From Actinomycetes bacterium (GTDB lineage: Bacteria; Actinomycetota; Acidimicrobiia; Acidimicrobiales; RAAP-2), in contig JAJYYT010000151.1 in NCBI GenBank assembly GCA_021800645.1, forward strand, positions 1-5,714: a stretch of DNA of 5,714 nucleotides, given 5' to 3'. Within the stretch, counting starts at the first letter, position 1; each line of letters opens with the position of its first letter. Made by a program: the position numbers and the translations under genes. Under the pieces are notes generated by a model. The model was not told the origin of the DNA and searched no databases. It worked only from the letters and a program-made list of their open reading frames with translations. Positions 1-4,890 of the stretch are shown here, piece after piece.

Positions 1-1557
1 GGGCTCGTGAAGTTCGACCTGCTCGGTCTCGGGATGCTCGAGGCGCTCCACCACATGGTCGACCTCGTCGCCGAGCACCACGGCGTCGTGATCGACCTCG
101 CGGCCCTCCCGCAGGAGGACGCCGTCTACGACCTGTTGTGCCGGGCGGACACGGTCGGGGTCTTCCAGGTGGAGAGCCGAGCGCAGATGGGCACGCTGCC
201 CCGCGTGCAGCCGCGCTGCTTCTACGACCTCGCGGTCGAGGTCGCGCTCGTCCGGCCAGGCCCCATCCAGGGCCACGCGGTGCATCCCTACATCCGGCGC
301 CGGCGCGGTGAGGAGCCCGTCACCTACCTCCACCCGCTGCTCGAGCCGGCCTTGCGCCGCACCCTCGGCGTCCCGCTCTTCCAGGAGCAGCTCATGCAGA
401 TCGCAGTCGACGTCGCCGGCTTCACGCCGACCGATGCGGACGAGCTCCGTCAAGCCATGAGCCACAAGCGCTCGGACGAGAGAATGGAGGCGCTGCGCGA
501 CCGGCTCTTCGCGGGGATGGCCGCGCGCGGGGTGTCCGACGACGTGGCGCAGAAGGTCTTCGAGAGCCTGTCCGCCTTCGCCAACTTCGGCTTCCCCGAG
601 AGCCACTCGCTGTCCTTCGCCTCGCTCGTGTACGCCTCCGCATGGTTGAAGCTGCACTACCCGGCGGCCTTCACGGCAGGCCTCCTCAATGCACAGCCCA
701 TGGGCTTCTGGTCGCCCCAGAGCCTGCTCGCCGACGCCAAGCGCCACGGGATCGCCGTGCTACGTCCGGACGTGAACGTGAGCCGGGCCGGCGCGGCACC
801 GGTCGGCGCGGCGGCCCTGCGCATCGGTCTCGCCTCCGTGCGCTTCGTCGGCAGGGGGACCGCCGAGCGGATCTCCGCCGGCCAGCCCTGGGCGAGCCAG
901 GAGGACCTCGTGCGCCGGGGAGGGCTGAACCGCGCGCAGCTCGAGGCGCTCGCGCTGTCGGGCGCGCTCGACGGGCTCGACGGGCTCGACGGGCTCGACC
1001 GGCTCGACCGGCTCGACGGGCTCGACGGGCGGACCGGCGCGCCTGACCGCCGCGCACTCGTGTGGGCCGCGGGCGCGGCCGCCCAGGCAACTCCCGGGCG
1101 CCTCCCGGGGATCGTCACCGGCGCCGTCGCGCCTTCGCTGCCACCCAGGGCGGCGATCGAGGAGGTGAGGGACGATCTGTGGTCGATCGGGGTGGCCCCG
1201 GACCGGACCGCCATCGAGCTCGCCCGCCCCGAGCTTGAGCGGCGCGGGGTGGCAACGATCGCTGAGGTCGTGGAGGGTCCTTCGTCCAAAGTGGTGGTCG
1301 CCGGGGTGGTGACCCACCGCCAGCAGCCCGACACCGCCCGCGGCGCGGTGTTCTTGAACCTCGAGGACGAGACCGGGATGCTGAACGTCGTGTGCTCGAA
1401 GGGTGCGTGGGCGCGCTGGCGTGCGGTGGCGAGGAGCTCGCCTGCGCTGATCGTGAAGGGGCGTCTGGAGCGGGCACAGGGCACGGTGAACGTGGTCGCC
1501 GAGCGGTTCGAGCCGCTCGCGCTCGGGCCGGTGCCGGGGTCCCGTGACTTCCGCTGA
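1..1557 (+). CDS. dnaE2: Error-prone DNA polymerase III alpha subunit DnaE2, C-terminal part (5' truncated by window edge)
   Basis: This is the C-terminal ~518 residues of a C-family DNA polymerase of the DnaE2 (ImuC) type, which carries out damage-induced, mutagenic translesion synthesis, usually with ImuA'/ImuB. The frame is already open at base 1, so the PHP domain and first catalytic aspartates lie outside the window. The opening VKFDLLGLGML matches the polymerase motif holding the third palm aspartate (Asp at bases 16-18; D555 in E. coli DnaE by family knowledge). Next come the conserved FQVESRAQM, LVRPGPIQG and PLFQEQLMQIA blocks. A helix-hairpin-helix-like segment lies near bases 815-975. 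A C-terminal OB fold at about 1285-1520 (VVVAGVVTHRQQPD, FLNLEDETGMLNVV) is typical of DnaE2 rather than replicative DnaE1. An Leu-Asp-Gly repeat interrupts the end of the HhH region. No imuA or imuB is visible in the window. The identification is firm; mutagenic function is inferred from the family. Confidence 0.95.
   Translation, partial: GLVKFDLLGLGMLEALHHMVDLVAEHHGVVIDLAALPQEDAVYDLLCRADTVGVFQVESRAQMGTLPRVQPRCFYDLAVEVALVRPGPIQGHAVHPYIRRRRGEEPVTYLHPLLEPALRRTLGVPLFQEQLMQIAVDVAGFTPTDADELRQAMSHKRSDERMEALRDRLFAGMAARGVSDDVAQKVFESLSAFANFGFPESHSLSFASLVYASAWLKLHYPAAFTAGLLNAQPMGFWSPQSLLADAKRHGIAVLRPDVNVSRAGAAPVGAAALRIGLASVRFVGRGTAERISAGQPWASQEDLVRRGGLNRAQLEALALSGALDGLDGLDGLDRLDRLDGLDGRTGAPDRRALVWAAGAAAQATPGRLPGIVTGAVAPSLPPRAAIEEVRDDLWSIGVAPDRTAIELARPELERRGVATIAEVVEGPSSKVVVAGVVTHRQQPDTARGAVFLNLEDETGMLNVVCSKGAWARWRAVARSSPALIVKGRLERAQGTVNVVAERFEPLALGPVPGSRDFR
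967..1029 (+). repeat. Seven-copy 9-bp in-frame tandem repeat inside dnaE2
   Basis: Seven contiguous 9-bp units run CTCGACGGG x3, CTCGACCGG x2, CTCGACGGG x2. They are in the reading frame and encode LDG-LDG-LDG-LDR-LDR-LDG-LDG. Because the period is a multiple of three, gain or loss of units keeps the polymerase in frame. The repeat follows the helix-hairpin-helix segment, where DnaE2 proteins normally read roughly 'SGALD.L' once before the next helix. It therefore looks like local expansion of a single motif. Confidence 0.97.
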
Positions 1558-1581
1558 CTCCGCTGCCAACGAGCCCTCCGG

Positions 1582-2037
1582 TCAGCTACGGGTTCGCGGG
1601 ATCCCAGCCTTCTCGAGCACTTGCGCGCTGACGCCGACCGCACGCCACGCCGAGTAGGAGAGGCCTTTGCGAGTGCTGTAGCTCTTCGCGACCCTGACGA
1701 AATCCTTCTCGATGGCCGCGACGTCGACGGACTGGCCCGAGTGTGCGAGCTCGGCCTCGAGGTCTCGCTGCTCCTGCACCAGATGCAGCCGGTTCAGGGG
1801 GCTCGCAGACGCGATCTCCTTTTCGATCGCGGCCAACTTCTTGCGGATCGATTCGACGGTCCGCTTCCTGCCCCGTCGCGGCTTGGTCGTCTCGAGGGCT
1901 TCGAGGTACGCCCGGACAATTCGACCCTCTTCGCGCCCCTTTGCCAGCGCGGCCTTGTGGGAATCGGACATCGGGCCCGGCTTGCGAGCCCTTCTCTTAG
2001 AAGCAGTCGCACTCTTGGAAGCAGTCGAAGTAGCCAT
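1582..2037 (-). CDS. Basic 151-residue hypothetical protein, possible nucleic-acid-binding
   Basis: I do not recognise an assigned function, though the sequence resembles a small conserved actinobacterial hypothetical family. The first ~22 residues are a low-complexity Ala/Ser/Thr/Lys/Arg tail. The segment at 24-49 (SDSHKAALAKGREEGRIVRA, then YLEAL) is predicted helical. A basic linker KPRRGRKR follows at 52-59. Residues 60-97 are charged and helix-forming, probably a helical hairpin or short coiled coil. The C-terminal part (107-147) contains SYSTRKGLSYSAWRAVGV and then VLEKAGI. The basic tail and linker suggest DNA or RNA contact, which is inference only. ATG at 2037 was chosen; Met23 is an alternative start that would remove the tail. 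No good Shine-Dalgarno precedes the ATG, but a TAGTGT -10-like box lies 8 bases upstream. It is convergent with dnaE2, 24 bases apart, and its local GC looks lower than that of the flanking genes. Confidence 0.8.
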   Translation of the reverse strand: MATSTASKSATASKRRARKPGPMSDSHKAALAKGREEGRIVRAYLEALETTKPRRGRKRTVESIRKKLAAIEKEIASASPLNRLHLVQEQRDLEAELAHSGQSVDVAAIEKDFVRVAKSYSTRKGLSYSAWRAVGVSAQVLEKAGIPRTRS

Positions 2038-2045
2038 GGCTCGTC

Positions 2046-2051
2046 ACACTA
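2046..2051 (-). promoter_or_regulatory. Predicted -10 box of the 151-residue protein gene
   Basis: TAGTGT (minus strand) fits the TANNNT -10 consensus and sits 8 bases before the ATG at 2037. Transcription would begin at or within a couple of bases of the start codon, giving a nearly leaderless mRNA. A weak -35-like TTCGAA lies 18 bases further upstream. No strong Shine-Dalgarno is present. Confidence 0.45.
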
Positions 2052-2655
2052 CATCACTTCCACCCTGCGTTCGAACCTTTCTGGCTCACTGTGCCTCGCG
2101 CACGCAGAGCTGTCAGGCGCGTTCTCCTGCCGCTGACTCCGCACTGATCTCTCAAAGCCTCGAGCGCGGAGGACCCCCAGAGTCGCTCGCCATGCGGCGC
2201 CTCTGGTCGTCCTTCCTGGTGGAGCCGGGCGGATCGCTGCCTCCCTTCCTTCCGCTCGGCGGCTCGGTGGCCCACGTTTTGCACTATCAGTCTGTGCTTT
2301 CCTCCCGGGCCCAGTACGAGCCATGACAAGGAGCACGGCAGAAGCTGCGACCGGTCCCTCGGGACTTTTGCCGTGCGCCACGGACGGGTTCCGGTTGGTG
2401 CCTTCGGAATGGGCCCGGCATGCGGTGCTCGGGAATGCGGTATGGGCACTGCGGAAGGGGCCGAGGGAGCGGGTTGGATGCTCCGGAGCACTTGGTGACG
2501 ACATCGGCATCGGTGAGGCTCCATCAGGAAGTCGTCAGAGCGGGAGATGGCGACCACGGTGCGATCCCGCAGCGGGGCAGCTTCGCCGATGCATGAAGGG
2601 GATGGCTCGGGGGTAGGAAGGAGGAGTCCGGGTACCACCGGGCGTCAGTCACAAT
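2052..2655. other. Gene-free stretch, no credible coding sequence
   Basis: Open frames exist on both strands here, for example 2323-2616 (+) and 2054-2638 (-). Their translations are Arg/Pro/Ser/Ala-rich, lack recognisable motifs, and look like by-products of high GC. Base composition appears less GC-rich than in the flanking dnaE2 and P450 genes; a sample row at 2281-2340 is 60% GC. The stretch contains a nested stem-loop at 2333-2376 but no tRNA, tmRNA, RNase P RNA or transposase that I can recognise. It could hold a non-coding RNA or decayed coding DNA. Confidence 0.5.
2333..2376. other. Nested stem-loop in the intergenic region
   Basis: GCACGGCA (2333-2340) pairs perfectly with TGCCGTGC (2369-2376). 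Inside it, GTCC (2354-2357) pairs with GGAC (2362-2365) around a CTCG tetraloop. A palindromic GACCGGTC (2349-2356) overlaps the inner stem. This leaves an asymmetric internal loop on the 5' side and TTT on the 3' side. It could be a small RNA element or a transcription-factor site. No adjacent gene end makes it an obvious terminator. Confidence 0.4.
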
Positions 2656-2690
2656 GCATCGGAGCCCCCGGAGCCCGGGGGCTCCGATGC
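2656..2690. repeat. Perfect 16-bp inverted repeat (GC-rich hairpin)
   Basis: The left arm begins GCATCGGAGCCCCC (2656-2669) and the right arm ends GGGGGCTCCGATGC (2677-2690). Two further G-C pairs (2670/2676 and 2671/2675) close a three-base loop, giving 16 perfect pairs. No T-tract follows on either strand, so it is not a classical intrinsic terminator, although U-less hairpins are proposed as terminators in actinobacteria. Its right arm runs straight into the first copy of a 29-bp tandem duplication. It may be a repetitive extragenic palindrome or a terminator for transcripts entering from the left. Confidence 0.85.
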
Positions 2691-2740
2691 GTCCGGAAGC
2701 GATGAAGCGATTCCGATGCGTCCGGAAGCGATGAAGCGAT
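2683..2740. repeat. Perfect 29-bp tandem duplication (two copies)
   Basis: Bases 2683-2711 and 2712-2740 are identical. Each copy is TCCGATGCGTCCG followed by two GAAGCGAT octamers, so there is an 8-bp repeat nested in the 29-bp repeat. The first eight bases of copy 1 are the right arm of the adjacent 16-bp hairpin, so half the palindrome was duplicated with it. The array ends 60 bases before the csaA start codon and just upstream of its predicted promoter. Confidence 0.95.
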
Positions 2741-2788
2741 GAGGTCGGGGGGCGCGTATGCCCCAGCGAAGCGGACCTGCAACGTGCA

Positions 2789-2794
2789 TAGGAT
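2789..2794 (+). promoter_or_regulatory. Predicted -10 box of csaA
   Basis: TAGGAT fits TANNNT and lies exactly six bases before the GTG at 2801, so transcription would start at about the first base of the start codon. The AGGA inside the box (2790-2793), seven bases from the GTG, could instead act as a Shine-Dalgarno. The sequence does not settle which role applies. No convincing -35 hexamer is visible. Confidence 0.5.
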
Positions 2795-2800
2795 CTGGCT

Positions 2801-3127
2801 GTGATCACGTGGGACGACTTCGCGAAGGTCGACGTTCGTGTGGGGCGCATCATCGAAGCGTCCGCGTTCCCCGAGGCGCGCAAGCCCGCTTGGAAGCTCC
2901 GTATCGACTTCGGTCCGGAGATCGGCGAGAAGCGCTCCTCGGCGCAGATAACCAACTACGCGAAGGAAGAGCTCGAGGGCCGGCTTGTCCTCGCGGTCGT
3001 GAACCTCCCCGCCCGCCAGGTGGGTCCGTCCCACTCCGAGGTGCTGACCCTCGGGACCTACCGCGGGGAGACGGTGCTGCTCGTCATGCCGGACGCCGGG
3101 GCGCAGCCCGGCGACAAGCTGGGTTGA
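2801..3127 (+). CDS. csaA: CsaA-like tRNA-binding-domain protein (secretion chaperone-like)
   Basis: This is a complete 108-residue protein of the CsaA family, a single OB-fold tRNA-binding domain related to the C-terminal domain of methionyl-tRNA synthetase and to Trbp111. B. subtilis CsaA (about 110 residues) is a dimer described as a chaperone linked to protein export; tRNA binding is the ancestral property of the fold. Family hallmarks are the opening DDFAKVDVRVGRI (residues 5-17), FPEAR (23-27), the SSAQIT signature (46-51), VNLPARQVG (67-75) and SEVL (79-82). Length is normal. The GTG start at 2801 places the protein start where other CsaA proteins start and is supported by the -10 box/AGGA six to seven bases upstream. 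It is probably transcribed alone, since the next gene begins 129 bases downstream with its own promoter-like signal. The family call is firm; the cellular role is inferred. Confidence 0.93.
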   Translation: MITWDDFAKVDVRVGRIIEASAFPEARKPAWKLRIDFGPEIGEKRSSAQITNYAKEELEGRLVLAVVNLPARQVGPSHSEVLTLGTYRGETVLLVMPDAGAQPGDKLG

Positions 3128-3142
3128 CCGGTCGACGGCGTT

Positions 3143-3158
3143 GCGCAGCGGTCTGCGC
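3143..3158 (+). terminator. Possible terminator hairpin after csaA
   Basis: GCGCAG (3143-3148) pairs with CTGCGC (3153-3158) around a CGGT tetraloop, 15 bases after the csaA stop codon. The stem is short and no T-tract follows, so termination is only suggested by position and GC-richness. Confidence 0.25.
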
Positions 3159-3244
3159 GCCGTGGTCGCTGCCGCGCCCGTCGCGGGCTCGATGCCCCGA
3201 GCTTCCCGGTCGCCACCGATGTGCACGCTCGCAGGGCGGGTGGC

Positions 3245-3250
3245 CATGAT
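3245..3250 (+). promoter_or_regulatory. Weak -10-like box before the 118-residue protein gene
   Basis: CATGAT matches TANNNT at the key second (A) and sixth (T) positions but has C at the first. It lies exactly six bases before the GTG at 3257, the spacing seen at csaA, the GNAT gene and the P450 gene. A GGGA at 3251-3254 sits too close to the GTG to be an ideal Shine-Dalgarno. Confidence 0.3.
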
Positions 3251-3256
3251 GGGACA

Positions 3257-3613
3257 GTGGCAGACGATCTCGTCACGTACCTCGGTGCCGTCGACCAGGG
3301 CCTCGTCGGCTACCTCGACACCACGGGAAACCTGTCGGCCGAGACGGTCCGGAGGCTGCAGCGCTTTGCAGTCGCCCTGTCGGAAGGCTCGATGACGCCG
3401 GGGCTGGCCCGCGAAGACTGGCCGGACTTCTACCCGTTGGCCGCAGCCTTCGTCGTCGCGTGCGGCAGCGACGAGCTGCGAGGGCTCTACGACCAGGCGA
3501 CCGTCTTCAGCGCGGTGGTGCGCGGCGACGTCGCGTTCACCGATGCCGACCGGGTCTTCCTCGTGCAACTCGCCGACGAGCTCGAGCAGTACGCGAGCAC
3601 CTGCCACCGCTGA
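3257..3613 (+). CDS. Hypothetical 118-residue protein
   Basis: I do not recognise the family. The protein reads as soluble, acidic and mostly helical, with no signal peptide, transmembrane segment or metal-binding motif. Visible segments are an N-terminal helix (ADDLVTYLGAVDQGLVGYL, 2-20), SAETVRRLQRFAVALSEG (27-44), a Trp/Pro-containing middle DWPDFYPLAAAFVVACG (54-70), and a C-terminal helix DADRVFLVQLADELEQYA (96-113). Codon use is typical of the region and the opposite-strand reading looks like a shadow, so a real gene is likely. GTG at 3257 was preferred over GTG at 3221. The latter adds an Arg/Gly/His-rich leader unlike the rest of the protein, and 3257 has a -10-like box at the usual spacing. 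The gene ends 42 bases from the convergent GNAT gene, with no convincing terminator between them. Confidence 0.7.
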   Translation: MADDLVTYLGAVDQGLVGYLDTTGNLSAETVRRLQRFAVALSEGSMTPGLAREDWPDFYPLAAAFVVACGSDELRGLYDQATVFSAVVRGDVAFTDADRVFLVQLADELEQYASTCHR

Positions 3614-3655
3614 GCGCGCCGGCACGGACCCGGGCGACTTCTACGGTGTCGCACC

Positions 3656-4690
3656 TCACCGGCAAGCGCCGCGGCCGAGCCGCTTCTGCCACACCGTCGC
3701 CGTGCCGGTGAGCCTGTAGCCCAGCCGTTCGTTGACGCGGATCATCGGCTCGTTGGACGCGGCATTGGTGGTGACGACGCGCCGGGTCGCCGGGAAGCGC
3801 TCGACGAGCCTGCGGAGGTTGGCCACCTTGAGGAGCGTCCCAAGCCGATGGCCGCGGTGGGCGGGCACGACGTAGGTATCGAGCTGGTACGCGACCAACG
3901 GCGCCGCACGCGGGACGCCGATCTCGCTGTACCCGGCGAGCTCGCCGTCGGGTGAGATCGCCGCCACGGCCATCGTGGCGCGGTCCATCGCCTCGACCAC
4001 GTGCTCGTGCTGGCGCAGGCGGGCGACGTCCCACGATTCCGGCTCGACCTCGAGACCTCCAGAGGGGATGTCGGTCGACATGCCGGCGGCTGCCCGGACC
4101 CGCCCGGCTGCCCACTCCCGAGGGCAGCTCCCCTCCCAGCTCACGAGCCGGTAGCCGCTTGCTCGCACGTGTGCCTCGGAGGCCAGCGCACAGAGGAGCT
4201 CCGGGTCGACTGGGACGTCGAGCTCTCGACGCGCCTCGGCGAGCACCGGCTCGTACCCCGCGGCCCTTGCGAAGCAGTCGCGGCGCCCGGTCTCGGGGGA
4301 GCCGAGGGGGGACTCGGACGTCCCCGACAAGACGTGCCGGCCGCGGTCACGCGCGATCTGCTCGGCCGCCTCGAGGAGCGCCCGGCCCACTCCGCGGTGC
4401 TGCCACGCAGGATCGACCCAGATCTCGATGTCGGCGGCGTCGAGGTTGTCTCGCAGCTCCGTCCGGACCTGGAAGCAGCCCGCGACGACGTCTGCGAGCC
4501 GCGCCACGCCGAGCACGTAGGCTCGCACGCCCGGCTGGTCCAACATGGCGGCCCGCTCGTGGAGGAGCCACCCCGGGTCGTCGGGCCAGTCCGCCTCGAG
4601 GACGGCGGAGAGGGGGGAGAACCACTCCTCCAAGAGCGCCGGCCCGTCCGGGCGGACGAGCTCTGCCTCGAGCCCCGAGAGCCGGGTCAC
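3656..4690 (-). CDS. Tandem-domain GNAT family N-acetyltransferase
   Basis: This 344-residue protein has two GNAT (Gcn5-related acetyltransferase) domains, which transfer an acyl group from acyl-CoA to an unknown amine substrate. In the N-terminal domain, the strand DIEIWVDPAW (87-96) leads into the acyl-CoA pyrophosphate loop QHRGVGRALL (97-106), fitting Q/R-x-x-G-x-G/A, followed by the usual helix and CFARAAGYEP (139-148). In the C-terminal domain, YQLDTYVVPAHRGHRLGTLL (268-287) carries the second loop, then TTNAASNEPMIRVNERLGYR (307-326), a typical GNAT ending. Two-domain GNATs of this size are common in actinobacteria; mycothiol synthase MshD shares the layout, but I see no basis for that assignment. 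GTG at 4690 was chosen because it directly follows a TATCGT -10 box. The frame stays open to 4771, but that extension only translates the promoter repeats into LPAIV/RPAIV-like pentapeptides. The gene is divergent from the P450 gene. Confidence 0.9.
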   Translation of the reverse strand: MTRLSGLEAELVRPDGPALLEEWFSPLSAVLEADWPDDPGWLLHERAAMLDQPGVRAYVLGVARLADVVAGCFQVRTELRDNLDAADIEIWVDPAWQHRGVGRALLEAAEQIARDRGRHVLSGTSESPLGSPETGRRDCFARAAGYEPVLAEARRELDVPVDPELLCALASEAHVRASGYRLVSWEGSCPREWAAGRVRAAAGMSTDIPSGGLEVEPESWDVARLRQHEHVVEAMDRATMAVAAISPDGELAGYSEIGVPRAAPLVAYQLDTYVVPAHRGHRLGTLLKVANLRRLVERFPATRRVVTTNAASNEPMIRVNERLGYRLTGTATVWQKRLGRGACR

Positions 4691-4785
4691 GGGCGCACGA
4701 TAGCGGGCGCACGATAGCGGGCGCACGATCGCGGGGCGCACGATAGCGGGCAGCACGATCGCGGGCAGCACGATCGCGGGCAGCC
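4691..4785 (-). repeat. Promoter-embedded tandem array of 14/15-bp units
   Basis: Six head-to-tail units plus an 8-bp partial unit are present. Units 4691-4704, 4705-4718 and 4719-4732 are 14 bp; units 4733-4747, 4748-4762 and 4763-4777 are 15 bp; the partial unit is 4778-4785. On the minus strand the unit reads GCTATCGTGCGCCC or variants with GCGATCGTGC and an extra base (CTGCCC/GCCCC). Units 1, 2 and 4 carry TATCGT, a good -10 box; units 3, 5 and 6 carry GATCGT there. Every unit also contains a GTG. There are no spacers, so it is not a CRISPR array. Confidence 0.95.
4697..4702 (-). promoter_or_regulatory. Predicted -10 box of the GNAT gene, inside the first repeat unit
   Basis: TATCGT (minus strand) fits TANNNT, and exactly six bases (GCGCCC) separate it from the GTG at 4690. 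No Shine-Dalgarno sequence is present, which supports a leaderless transcript. The box is part of the nearest repeat unit (4691-4704). Further TATCGT copies occur in the second and fourth units at 4711-4716 and 4740-4745. Confidence 0.5.
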
Positions 4786-4878
4786 AAGGAGCCCCTACGT
4801 GCGGACGTCTCCGGTATCCCCGCGCGCCCGCTCGAGACGCGGTGTCGAGTCGAGCGAGTGGACCTTTCGTCCGCGGCG
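4786..4878. other. Remainder of the divergent GNAT/P450 intergenic region
   Basis: About 90 bases lie between the repeat array and the P450 -10 box. They contain the short CTCGAG palindrome (4831-4836) and overlapping GTCGAG motifs near 4844-4854. A -35-like GTGGAC at 4858-4863 is 15 bases from the -10 box. No stronger operator-like inverted repeat was seen. Confidence 0.3.
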
Positions 4879-4884
4879 TAGCGT
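4879..4884 (+). promoter_or_regulatory. Predicted -10 box of the P450 gene
   Basis: TAGCGT fits TANNNT, with six bases (AGCGAA) before the GTG at 4891. No Shine-Dalgarno precedes the start codon, so the mRNA is probably leaderless with transcription beginning at the GTG. Confidence 0.55.
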
Positions 4885-4890
4885 AGCGAA

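Noticed and set aside
657..1643. Several long open frames (up to 328 residues) antisense to dnaE2
   Set aside because: They overlap unmistakable polymerase motifs, are rich in Ser/Arg/Pro, and turn the 9-bp DNA repeat into Ser-Pro-Ser or Val-Glu-Pro repeats. They are shadows.
2069..2076. GTTCGAAC resembling a tRNA T-loop
   Set aside because: The flanking bases do not form a T stem, and no anticodon or acceptor arm can be found nearby. It is just an 8-bp palindrome.
2323..2616. 97-residue plus-strand open frame in the gene-free stretch, starting at ATG 2323
   Set aside because: The translation lacks motifs, is Arg/Gly/Ala-rich, has no convincing start signal, and its frame is no better than those on the other strand. 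Kept only as possible decayed coding DNA.
2054..2638. 194-residue minus-strand open frame in the gene-free stretch
   Set aside because: The composition is Arg/Ser/Pro/Ala-rich with no recognisable domain, and a competing minus-strand frame (2049-2510) is equally open. No start signal favours either.
2645..3625. 326-residue open frame on the minus strand across csaA and the 118-residue gene
   Set aside because: It lies antisense to csaA, a clear family member, and its translation is Arg/Ala/Gly/His-rich with no motifs. This is typical of shadow frames in high-GC coding DNA. Its C-terminal end simply translates the 29-bp repeats.
3952..4746. Plus-strand open frames (264 and 238 residues) antisense to the GNAT gene
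   Set aside because: Arg/Pro-rich translations without motifs lie opposite two clear GNAT domains.
4691..4771. N-terminal extension of the GNAT protein starting at GTG 4771 with LPAIV-like pentapeptide repeats
   Set aside because: The peptide repeat follows from translating the 15-bp units and is lost when the units become 14 bp. The GTG at 4690 sits at the family-like protein start behind a good -10 box.
4691..4785. Possible CRISPR array
   Set aside because: The units are only 14-15 bp and directly abutting, with no spacers and no cas genes nearby. It is a simple tandem repeat.
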